DNA of 52,109 nucleotides, from assembly GCA_964443745.1 (NCBI GenBank), contig CAYUEN010000011.1, positions 1 to 52,109 on the forward strand. Reading direction: 5' to 3'. This stretch comes from CAYUEN01 sp964443745. Its GTDB lineage: Bacteria; Campylobacterota; Campylobacteria; Campylobacterales; QNZT01. The translations under genes and the position numbers were made by a program. Shown one piece after another: positions 1 through 7,576 of the stretch. Every line of letters begins with the position of its first letter. The stretch's first letter is position 1. Under the pieces are notes generated by a model. That model saw nothing but the letters and a program-made list of their open reading frames with translations, made no database searches and was not told where the DNA came from.

Positions 1-278
1 AGTCCGTGTTTGATCGCGGCGTTTTCGGCGGGCATCCCGAAACTGTCCCAGCCGATGGGATGAAGGACGTTGTAGTTCTGTTTTCGGTAGTAGCGCGCAA
101 AAGCGTCGCTGATCGTGTAGTTTCGCACATGCCCCATATGGATACGGCCGCTGGGATAGGGAAACATACTCAATATGTATTTTTTTGGCTTCTTTGCACC
201 CTTTTCGGGTTCGAAAAGTTCATGTTCTTGCCAATAGCGCTGCCACTTTTTCTCTATTTCGGACGGTTTGTATTCCAT
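1..278 (-). CDS. leuS: Leucyl-tRNA synthetase, N-terminal part (cut by window edge)
   Basis: Class I aminoacyl-tRNA synthetase that charges tRNA-Leu in the cytosol. Only about the first 92 residues are present; the rest lies beyond the left edge. The N-terminus reads MEYKPSEIEKKWQRYW, typical of LeuRS, followed by the class I signature region with SMFPYPSGRIHMGHVRNY, in which HMGH is the HIGH ATP-binding motif, and then a GWDSFGMPAENAA block that LeuRS conserves. The ATG at 278 has a GAGGGG ribosome binding site just upstream. It is the last gene seen of the minus-strand run yajC–secD–secF–DUF6394–leuS, a gene order found in Campylobacterota. Partial only because of the window boundary. Confidence 0.96.
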   Translation of the reverse strand, partial: MEYKPSEIEKKWQRYWQEHELFEPEKGAKKPKKYILSMFPYPSGRIHMGHVRNYTISDAFARYYRKQNYNVLHPIGWDSFGMPAENAAIKHG

Positions 279-297
279 AGTCCCCTCTCGTTGAAAT

Positions 298-636
298 TCA
301 GAATTCGTCTCTCGTTTTGGAAGCCTCCACCAGTACCAGCGCCATCGAGAAGAAGTTGGCGATCACGCCTCCGATCGCCATCGCCATCGCCGCCTCGACA
401 TTGTCGGCCAGCTGTTCGTACAAAAAGGCGGGTATCAGATGAAGATCAGCCACGAGCGACGAAGCGAAAAGTTCGGCGGCGAGAATATTCTTGACACCGA
501 TTTTCAGCAGCGTGGAAACGAGATTGATACTTGCCGCGATAAAGAGCGCGATCGTATTGTGATCGTAAAGATACCCCGCCGTCGTCGTCAGACTCATCAG
601 CGCGAAAAAGATATAGACAACTTTACCCCAATCCAT
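298..636 (-). CDS. DUF6394 family small membrane protein
   Basis: Protein of 112 residues with no known biochemical function. Hydrophobic segments near residues 4–24, 27–50 and 86–104 suggest three or four membrane helices; the C-terminus (EASKTRDEF) is polar. From recall of the family, it matches the DUF6394 group that sits between secF and leuS in Campylobacterota. It starts at an ATG with an AAGGAG site 12 bases after the secF stop and ends 19 bases before leuS, so it is probably co-transcribed with both. The position next to the Sec accessory genes hints at a membrane role, but nothing in the sequence shows one. Confidence 0.85.
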   Translation of the reverse strand: MDWGKVVYIFFALMSLTTTAGYLYDHNTIALFIAASINLVSTLLKIGVKNILAAELFASSLVADLHLIPAFLYEQLADNVEAAMAMAIGGVIANFFSMALVLVEASKTRDEF

Positions 637-648
637 AAGACTCCTTTA

Positions 649-1620
649 TCAGACGACCCCGCCCTCGTACTGGGCGCGCATCTTCTCCTTCTCGATTCGG
701 ATACGCTCTTTTTCCGCCTCTTTCTTCTTGAACTTCTCCACATCGAACCCCAGCCATTTCAGGAACGGTGAAGCGACGAAGATCGAACTGTAGGTACCAA
801 CGACCACGCCCACCAACATCGTGAAACTGAAACCGTTGATGATCTCGCCGCCGAAAAGATAGAGCGTGAGCACGACGAAAAAGGTGGTCAGCGAGGTGAG
901 GGTCGTACGCGAAAGGGTCTTGGTGACCGAATCGTTGATCAGTTTGAACAGATCCATGATTTTGCTTTCTCGGATACTCTCCCTGATGCGATCGAAAACG
1001 ATGATCGTGTCGTTGAGGGAATATCCCATAATCGTCAGCAACGCGGCCAGAATATCGAGATTGACGTCGATTCGAAAAAGGGAGATCGCCCCCAACGCGA
1101 TCGATACGTCATGCACGAGCGCCAGAACCGAAGCGATACCGAAACGCCATTCGAAACGAAACGCCACATAGATCAAAATCGCGAGAATCGAAAGGACCAT
1201 CGCCATCAACCCCTTTTCTCGCAATTCGTTTCCGACTTTCGGCCCGACCATATCGACACGCCGTACATCGAATGCTCCGGTCTCTTTCAAAAGCGTTCGT
1301 ACCGAATCTCCAATATCGTTCCCCACGGCCGTCGTAGTGGTCGGGATACGGATGATCACCTCCTGTGGCGAACCGAACTCCGTCACCGAAGCGCTGGCGA
1401 ACTCCTTCTTTCGTTTGAGCGCCTCTCTGATCTTGCCGATCGGCGCTTCGTGTTCGTATTTGAGCTGGACGATCGTACCGCCCGCGAAATCGATACCGTA
1501 ATTGAGCCCTCTGGTCAACAAAAGGGCGTAGGAGAGAAGTATGAGTACCGCCGATATCGCGATGAAAATCTTGCTTTTGCCCATAAAGTCATAGGTTTTG
1601 TCCGATTTGAAAAATTCCAT
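649..1620 (-). CDS. secF: Protein translocase subunit SecF
   Basis: Inner-membrane subunit of the SecDF complex, an RND-type protein that uses the proton gradient to help SecYEG pull preproteins across the membrane. The 323 residues contain TM1 near the start (IFIAISAVLILLSYALLLTRG), the SecF signature NYGIDFAGGT at the head of the first periplasmic domain, and a C-terminal set of five membrane segments with the conserved GYSLNDTIIVFDRIRE motif. An upstream in-frame start at 1650 exists, but the ATG at 1620 has an AGGAG site and overlaps the secD stop by one base (TAATG), which fixes the start and implies translational coupling. Length fits the family. Confidence 0.97.
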   Translation of the reverse strand: MEFFKSDKTYDFMGKSKIFIAISAVLILLSYALLLTRGLNYGIDFAGGTIVQLKYEHEAPIGKIREALKRKKEFASASVTEFGSPQEVIIRIPTTTTAVGNDIGDSVRTLLKETGAFDVRRVDMVGPKVGNELREKGLMAMVLSILAILIYVAFRFEWRFGIASVLALVHDVSIALGAISLFRIDVNLDILAALLTIMGYSLNDTIIVFDRIRESIRESKIMDLFKLINDSVTKTLSRTTLTSLTTFFVVLTLYLFGGEIINGFSFTMLVGVVVGTYSSIFVASPFLKWLGFDVEKFKKKEAEKERIRIEKEKMRAQYEGGVV

Positions 1621-3188
1621 TATCCACGCTCCTTCGCAATGCCGAACCACGCTTTGAGGTTACCGCTCTTTTGGATGCGGGGCAGCAGATATTCGTAGAC
1701 ACCGTGCGTACCCAGAATCGCTGTCAACATCGATGCGAGAATACCGATACTGATCGTCACGGCGAATCCTTTGATGGGACCCGTTCCGTAGGCGTATAGG
1801 ATCACCGCGGCGATCAGCGTCGTGATATTCGCATCCAGAATCGCCGTCATCGCATTGTCGTATCCCTTTTCGATCGCCTTTTTGATACCGGCTCCTTCGC
1901 GGAAGAGTTCGCGAATCCGCTCGTTGATGATGACGTTCGCATCGACCGCCATACCGACCGTCAGTACGATACCCGCCATCCCCGGCAGTGTCAGAGTCGC
2001 ACCGAAAAGCGCCATCACCGAAATGATCAACAGCAGATTCGCCACCAAAGCGATATCGGCGATGATGCCCGCATAACCGTAATAAAATATCATGAAAACG
2101 AAAACCATCAAAAAGCCGAGAATCAGCGCGATCATGCTCGCCTTGATACTGTCCGCACCCAAGGAGGGTCCTACGCTGCGCTTCTCCAGCAACACGACCG
2201 GAGCCAGCAATGCGCCCGATCGCAGCGCGATCGCCACGTCATGCGCCTCCTGCACACTGAAACCGCCGCTGATCTGTCCGCTTCCGCCGCCGATGCGCTC
2301 CCGTATCACCGGTGCGGAGTAGACCACGTTGTCTAGCACCACCGCGAGCCTCTTGCCCACGTTCGCACCCGAAAAATCTCCGAAAATCTTCGCCCCCTCG
2401 CTGTTGAGGGTGAAATTGATGACGGGCTGGTTGGATTGATCGAACGCTACCCGTGCGTCGGTGAGCATACTTCCGTCCAGAATCGGAATCTCTTTGACCA
2501 GATACTTCTCTTTCGGATTTTTCGCATCGGGCAAGATAACATCACCATACTCTCTCGCCTCTTCCGGAGTGAGCGAATAGACCTGATCGGCCCGCTTCTC
2601 GTCGATCGCCATCAGTTGCAGATGCGCCGCCTTGGCGATCAGTTCGCGTGCGCGCTGCTCCTGTTCTGGTGTTTTGATACCGGGAAGCTCCACCAAAATT
2701 TTATCTTTTCCCTGTTTGGCGACATTGGGTTCGGCCAATCCGAACTGGTCGAGTCTGTTCCGGATCGTATCGACCGCCTGTTTGATCGCGTACTCTTTTA
2801 CCAGCTTTTTCTCTTCGTCGGTGAGCGAGAGGGTATAGGTCAACCCCTCCTTTTTGATCATAAGCCCCTTGATGTCTTTGAGCATCTTGTCGAGTTTTCC
2901 CTCTTCGTCCTTGTCCAGAAGCGTAAATACGATCTTTCCATCTTTTACTTTCAGATCGTCGATGATGATCTCTTCGTCGTCTGTGAAGTATTTGACACTC
3001 GAAGCGAGCGATTTGATCTTCGATTTGATCGCCTCGTCGGTCTTGACGCCAAGCAGCATATGCAATCCTCCCTGCAGATCGAGCCCCAGAGAGATTTTGG
3101 CCCCCTTTTCCGTCTGCAAAAAAGAGGGAGCCGACATCACCACGCCGAAAATTACGGCGACGATAAATATGATCAGTCTGTAATTCAT
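1620..3188 (-). CDS. secD: Protein translocase subunit SecD
   Basis: Inner-membrane partner of SecF in Sec-dependent export. The 522 residues hold an N-terminal TM (residues 4–20), the SecD signature LGLDLQGGLHMLLGV soon after it, a large periplasmic P1 domain (about 50–340), and five C-terminal membrane segments including GMAVDANVIINERIRE, the motif carrying the conserved Asp of the RND family. The size matches Campylobacterota SecD. It follows yajC by three bases and runs directly into secF through a one-base stop/start overlap, so the three subunits should be made together. Confidence 0.97.
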   Translation of the reverse strand: MNYRLIIFIVAVIFGVVMSAPSFLQTEKGAKISLGLDLQGGLHMLLGVKTDEAIKSKIKSLASSVKYFTDDEEIIIDDLKVKDGKIVFTLLDKDEEGKLDKMLKDIKGLMIKKEGLTYTLSLTDEEKKLVKEYAIKQAVDTIRNRLDQFGLAEPNVAKQGKDKILVELPGIKTPEQEQRARELIAKAAHLQLMAIDEKRADQVYSLTPEEAREYGDVILPDAKNPKEKYLVKEIPILDGSMLTDARVAFDQSNQPVINFTLNSEGAKIFGDFSGANVGKRLAVVLDNVVYSAPVIRERIGGGSGQISGGFSVQEAHDVAIALRSGALLAPVVLLEKRSVGPSLGADSIKASMIALILGFLMVFVFMIFYYGYAGIIADIALVANLLLIISVMALFGATLTLPGMAGIVLTVGMAVDANVIINERIRELFREGAGIKKAIEKGYDNAMTAILDANITTLIAAVILYAYGTGPIKGFAVTISIGILASMLTAILGTHGVYEYLLPRIQKSGNLKAWFGIAKERG

Positions 3189-3191
3189 GCC

Positions 3192-3464
3192 CTACTCTTC
3201 GATTTTTTTCGCGATGAACTCTCTGGAGACTTTGACCACCGTGTCGTCATTAAGTTTGACTTTGATAAAATCCTCTTCCGGTTTGACGACTTCGCCGATC
3301 AGACCGCCGCTCGTGATGATCTTGTCACCCTTTTTGAGTGATTCGAGCATCTCTTTGTGCTGCTTCGCCTGCTTCTGCTGGGGGCGAATGATCAGAAAAT
3401 AGAAAATTCCGAACAGAACGATTAACGGTAATAGCGATGTTAACAGATCTCCTTGCGCTTGCAT
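3192..3464 (-). CDS. yajC: Preprotein translocase accessory subunit YajC
   Basis: Small inner-membrane protein that associates with SecDF. About 90 residues: one membrane helix (LLPLIVLFGIFYFLIIRP) followed by the family's PQQKQAKQHKEML stretch and a cytosolic beta-rich domain with the GDKIITSGGLIGEV signature. Two nearby ATGs are possible, at 3470 and 3464; the second is six bases downstream of an AAAGG ribosome binding site and is preferred. It is the first gene of the secretion operon; a TAAAAT −10-like box on the minus strand at 3503–3498 may be its promoter. It is divergent from lnt, whose first usable ATG lies inside yajC. Confidence 0.95.
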   Translation of the reverse strand: MQAQGDLLTSLLPLIVLFGIFYFLIIRPQQKQAKQHKEMLESLKKGDKIITSGGLIGEVVKPEEDFIKVKLNDDTVVKVSREFIAKKIEE

Positions 3465-4720
3465 ATCCATCCTTTGGGCTGAAAAATTTAAGGCCCTATT
3501 TTAGCACTCCCTATCTGATAAAAGGCTTTTTGACGGCGCTACCGCTCTCATTATTCATATATCTTGCATATTTCGGATTGGAATCGACAATATATTTGAA
3601 AACGATCGATTCCCTCGCCGCGCTGGCGGGATTTTATCTGCTTCTGGGATCCAATCGCCAAACGCTGTTTTGGAGCGGCTTTTTCATCGGACTCTTCTGG
3701 TTTTACTGGATCGGATTTTCGTTTCGTTATTACGATATGCGTCTTTTCATCCCGTTGATGATGCTTTTCGTCTCCGTCGGATACGGGGTGATCTTCTGGG
3801 CTGTCGGCCTGTTTCGACATCCGCTGATGCGCGCGCTTCTTTTCTGGTTGATGAGCTATTTTCATCCGCTGAATTTCAACTGGTTCGTACCGGAATTGAC
3901 GCTGATCGACTCCTTTTTCGGGATAGAGAAGTGGCAATTCGGTCTCTTTTTGGTCGGAGTGGTTTTGCTGCGAAATCGGAACGTACGATACAGATGGCTC
4001 GCGATTTTGCCTCTTTTGCTGGCGGTAGAGTGGCGATCCGCACCGCCGCTTCCCCTGCCCGAAGAGAAAATCTACCTCTCGCGGATCACGACGCCTCAGG
4101 CCACCAAATGGAAAGAGCCTTACAAAAGCCGAACGATAGAGAAGAACTTCGAAGAGATTCGTCGGGCGATCGAAAGAGGCTACGACGTCATCATACTGCA
4201 CGAGAGCGCGTTCGCCACTTTTCTGAATTCCCGTCCGGACCTTATGGAGAGACTTAAAAACCTCTCCGAAAAGATCGCGATCGTCACGGGCGGACTCTAC
4301 TACGACTACGAAACCAAAAACGCCTACAACTCCACCTACTACTTCATCGAAGGCCAAGCGAAGATCGCCAACAAGGTGGTGCTCGTCCCTTTCGGAGAGC
4401 AGATCCCGCTACCCGGTTTCATCTCCCGCTACATCAACGCGATCGTTTTCGACGGAGCCGAAGACTATATCGGAGCAAGCCGCCCCACCGATGTGAAAAT
4501 AGGAAAAAACTTGTTTCGAAACGCCATCTGCTACGAAGCGACCAGAGAGGAGCTCTTCGTGGGAAATCCTCGCTTCATGATTGCCATCAGCAACAACGCC
4601 TGGTTTGCCCCCTCCATCGAACCGACACTACAATATCTACTGCTTCGGTACTTCTCCCGACGTCACCACACCGTGATCTTTCACTGCGCCAATATGGGAA
4701 GAAACGCCGTGATCCGATAA
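3437..4720 (+). CDS. lnt: Apolipoprotein N-acyltransferase
   Basis: Inner-membrane nitrilase-superfamily enzyme that adds the third acyl chain to the N-terminal Cys of lipoproteins. N-terminal membrane helices cover roughly residues 28–200; the periplasmic nitrilase domain follows. Catalytic triad candidates are the Glu in ILHESAF, the Lys in NKVVLVPFGE and the Cys in NAICYEA. The protein ends soon after the NNAWF block, which is normal for the short Campylobacterota form. The start is uncertain: the ATG at 3437 lies within yajC and has a weak ribosome binding site, but residues after it (YFSTPYLIKG) look like family N-terminus; a TTG at 3530 with AAAGG is the alternative. Its last 84 bases overlap the 3' end of the opposing asparagine-synthase-like gene. 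Confidence 0.9.
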   Translation: MLTDLLALAYPSFGLKNLRPYFSTPYLIKGFLTALPLSLFIYLAYFGLESTIYLKTIDSLAALAGFYLLLGSNRQTLFWSGFFIGLFWFYWIGFSFRYYDMRLFIPLMMLFVSVGYGVIFWAVGLFRHPLMRALLFWLMSYFHPLNFNWFVPELTLIDSFFGIEKWQFGLFLVGVVLLRNRNVRYRWLAILPLLLAVEWRSAPPLPLPEEKIYLSRITTPQATKWKEPYKSRTIEKNFEEIRRAIERGYDVIILHESAFATFLNSRPDLMERLKNLSEKIAIVTGGLYYDYETKNAYNSTYYFIEGQAKIANKVVLVPFGEQIPLPGFISRYINAIVFDGAEDYIGASRPTDVKIGKNLFRNAICYEATREELFVGNPRFMIAISNNAWFAPSIEPTLQYLLLRYFSRRHHTVIFHCANMGRNAVIR

Positions 4721-6478
4721 AAACGGCTTCCACTCTTCGTACCAGAGCTCGAACATCAGCAGGTTCCAAAGCAGTTGTCCGTCCGCATATGCCCCCTTTT
4801 TTTCAAACCGCTCCTTAAGCCTTGAGAGAGTGCGGGGATCGAAGATACCCTCTTCTTCCACCTTTCCGGGCGCCAGATAGTGATCGAGAATCCAACGCTG
4901 TTCATTACGCAGCCACTCCATCATCGGAACACTGAATCCTCTTTTTGGCCGCTCTATCAACGTCTCGGGCAGATATCTCTCCAGAAGATACCGCTGGATC
5001 GATTTGGGCCCATACAGGTTTTTTGTCCGAAAATCGATATGTGCCATATGTTCGACAAAAACCCGTTCCAGATAGGGAAGTGCCACCAGCTCTCTTTTCA
5101 TACCTGTCGCAATACGCATTTTGGCCACCAGATCATGCGAAACGTATCCTTGCAACATTTTCGAGAAAAGCAGATCGCTAAAATGGCTCTCACTTCCCAC
5201 CTCCTCCGTTTCACAAAATGTAAAATGAGGCGTGAACTCGCCGAGTATCAACCGTGACATTCGATCGGGTGCGAGAAGCATATCTTTGAATGTGAGTACT
5301 TCGGTAACGTCTCTGGCACCCAAGATCCTGAAATACCGATAGAGTTGGGTATGGAGCCTCTCATATTTATCAGGAAGAATACGATAGAGAAGAAATAAAA
5401 ACGAAACGATACGACGCAAGGAACGTGGAACTGTAGCGATCGTGGAGAATTTTCCCATATAACTATTGGCTCCGAACACTTCGTCCCCGCCATCGCCTCC
5501 TACAAGCGTCTGTATACCGTCTTGCTTTGCAAGATCCGCTACGACCATCGAAGGAATCAATGCCTGATCACCGAGCGGCTCGTCCATCGACGGTCCCATC
5601 CGATAAAAGAGTCTTTCCAACTCCTCGGGTAGAAGATAGTGGGTTGTATGGATCGTACCCAAATAGTCTGCGATCTTCTCTGCATAGGGTGCCTCGTTGT
5701 ATCCTCTCTCTTTGAAACCGATCGTATAGGTATGAATCGGTTTGTCTCTTTTTCGCTGCAGTAAAAGTGTCAGCAACGTACTGTCGTATCCCCCGCTCAA
5801 AAACGCTCCGATGCGATCCGAGGGGGAGATCGTCCGCTCGATGATTTCCAGCAACGTCCGTTGTGTCGTATCGGCCGCCTCTTTCAGATCGAACCCATAT
5901 TTTGGCTGCAGATAGAAAACATCGGGATTCCAATAGCGCTGTAGCCGTTCACTGCGTTCTTTTAGATCGAACATCACGACGGAACCTTGTGCAACTTTTT
6001 TGACCCCTTCGAGCAACGTCCATGGAGAGAGAATATATCCGTATTGCAAAAAGAGCGCGAGGGAGGCGCGGTCGATCCGTTTGGGAAAAGAGCGGTGCAT
6101 TTTGAGTGTGCGAAGGCTTCCGGTAAAAAACACTCCCCTACGATCGCGGCCATAATAGAGTGGCGAAAAACCCATATGGTCTACTGCCAGCCAAAGACGC
6201 CGCTCCCTCTTGTCGAAGATGGCGATTGAAAATCTACCTTGGATCTTCCGAAGCGACGCGATCACGCCAAAACGGTCGATCTTTTCAACCATCTCCGCAG
6301 CTTCCTCTTCACAATACTCCTTCCAGATTTTGAATCGTTTCGTCTCAATCCAACAACCACCGTCACAACGGATATACCCATTCGCTTTGGGCCAATGAAT
6401 TTCCACCACCCCCCTATGCATACCAGAACCTTTCAAAAGACGATTCGTAGCAGGAGTCGAAATTTTTAGTAATACCAC
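4637..6478 (-). CDS. Asparagine-synthase-like amidotransferase with degenerate glutaminase domain (copy 1)
   Basis: AsnB family members activate a carboxylate with ATP and replace it with an amide; in polysaccharide loci homologues amidate uronic acid sugars. The 613-residue protein has an intact synthetase domain with the ATP-pyrophosphate loop SGGYDS (residues 228–233), a GGDGGDEVFG block and a C-terminal PKRGFSVPM block. The N-terminal glutaminase-like domain is shortened (about 120 residues against 160 in the copy at 15591) and lacks the nucleophilic Cys2, the RGPDD and HRRLSI motifs and the YNGE motif, so it should not hydrolyse glutamine. Start is unclear: GTG at 6478, or ATG at 6421 with a GAAAGG site. 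A C-terminal tail of about 30 residues reads antisense into lnt. Last gene of a minus-strand run with three polysaccharide genes. Confidence 0.85.
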   Translation of the reverse strand: MVLLKISTPATNRLLKGSGMHRGVVEIHWPKANGYIRCDGGCWIETKRFKIWKEYCEEEAAEMVEKIDRFGVIASLRKIQGRFSIAIFDKRERRLWLAVDHMGFSPLYYGRDRRGVFFTGSLRTLKMHRSFPKRIDRASLALFLQYGYILSPWTLLEGVKKVAQGSVVMFDLKERSERLQRYWNPDVFYLQPKYGFDLKEAADTTQRTLLEIIERTISPSDRIGAFLSGGYDSTLLTLLLQRKRDKPIHTYTIGFKERGYNEAPYAEKIADYLGTIHTTHYLLPEELERLFYRMGPSMDEPLGDQALIPSMVVADLAKQDGIQTLVGGDGGDEVFGANSYMGKFSTIATVPRSLRRIVSFLFLLYRILPDKYERLHTQLYRYFRILGARDVTEVLTFKDMLLAPDRMSRLILGEFTPHFTFCETEEVGSESHFSDLLFSKMLQGYVSHDLVAKMRIATGMKRELVALPYLERVFVEHMAHIDFRTKNLYGPKSIQRYLLERYLPETLIERPKRGFSVPMMEWLRNEQRWILDHYLAPGKVEEEGIFDPRTLSRLKERFEKKGAYADGQLLWNLLMFELWYEEWKPFLSDHGVSSHIGAVKDHGVVTSGEVPKQ

Positions 6479-6481
6479 CCA

Positions 6482-7576
6482 TCAACCCTTCTCCAGCAAC
6501 GCTTCGTACTCTTTGACGATTCTGCCGACGTCGTAGTCGCGAACCGTCTTTTCACGGATTTTCACTCTATCGAATGAAGTTTTGCATATTTTTTCCACGG
6601 CCGACGCGAAAGCATCGATATCGAACGCTTCAACAAGGGCACCGTTTTCCCCTTCCCGAATCAACTCTGCCGTTCCCCCCGGAGCGTCGAAAGCAACGAC
6701 AGGCAAGCCACAGACATTCGCTTCGAGCACGACATTGGGAAGCCCTTCGTACCGAGAACTCAACACCAGCAAATCCGCTTGAGCCATCTCGTGATAGGGA
6801 TTCGGACAAAAACCGGCAAGATGGACACGTCCAGAAAGCTCCATCTCTTCGATCTGTGTTTCCAGGCTCTTTCTGGCTTCTCCCTCTCCCAGAATCGTCA
6901 ACGTATAGTTTTCGGGTAGTTTTTTCATCACTTCGATCAGGAGGTCGAACCCTTTTTGCCAAGAAAGCCTCCCTACGGCAATCATCCGACATCTTTTTCG
7001 CATATCGGATTCGAGCGTATCATCCTCCATTTCCGAAAGGATTCTCCGACTCTCTACGGGATTGTAGATCACCACGATTTTGGTAGGATCGATTCCGTAG
7101 TTTACGACAAGATCCTCCTTCATAAACCGCGACTGGGCGACGATACGGTCAAAACGGGGATAGAGTCGGCGATAGAGCCAGTCGAAAAGTTTCGGATACT
7201 TCTCCTGTTTGTTTTCGACGCTGACCGTGTTGGATTCGCGTGCGATGAAGGTGACATCGCCAAAAAGGAGCGGCCCGATCGCCGCGATCAGAAGATTCAG
7301 GTGTCCCAGTGTCGAAAAGACGATATCGGGTCGCTCTTTTCGTATCGTCCCGACTATCTTCAAAAGAGCGTACCTGACACGGGAAACCTGCAGATCTATG
7401 ATCGGGATATCGTCGGGAATCAAAGAGAGATAGGGACCAGATTTTTCTAGCAGAACCATACAAGGTTCGAATCGTTCTCGATCCAGATGGGTGACAATCG
7501 TCGTGACGACACGCTCTGCGCCACCCCCGCTCAGGGAGGGGAGAATGAAGAGGATCTTTGTGCGTTTTCGCTTCAT
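6482..7576 (-). CDS. Glycosyltransferase family 4 protein (A)
   Basis: Predicted cytosolic or membrane-associated retaining GT4 glycosyltransferase that adds one sugar to the lipid-linked repeat unit. The 364 residues have the two-Rossmann GT-B layout: an N-terminal SLSGGGAERVV loop (about 14–24) and a C-terminal nucleotide-sugar domain with VGRLSWQKGFDLLI and the E-x7-E motif in SRYEGLPNVVLEA. The family is certain from these motifs; donor and acceptor sugars cannot be read. Its ATG overlaps the stop of the upstream tyrosine kinase gene (ATGA), showing one operon, and the next gene begins within a few bases of its stop. Confidence 0.9.
   Translation of the reverse strand: MKRKRTKILFILPSLSGGGAERVVTTIVTHLDRERFEPCMVLLEKSGPYLSLIPDDIPIIDLQVSRVRYALLKIVGTIRKERPDIVFSTLGHLNLLIAAIGPLLFGDVTFIARESNTVSVENKQEKYPKLFDWLYRRLYPRFDRIVAQSRFMKEDLVVNYGIDPTKIVVIYNPVESRRILSEMEDDTLESDMRKRCRMIAVGRLSWQKGFDLLIEVMKKLPENYTLTILGEGEARKSLETQIEEMELSGRVHLAGFCPNPYHEMAQADLLVLSSRYEGLPNVVLEANVCGLPVVAFDAPGGTAELIREGENGALVEAFDIDAFASAVEKICKTSFDRVKIREKTVRDYDVGRIVKEYEALLEKG

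Noticed and set aside
2436..3341. A 301-codon open frame antisense to secD and yajC
   Set aside because: It crosses two real genes on the other strand and shows no domain or start signal.
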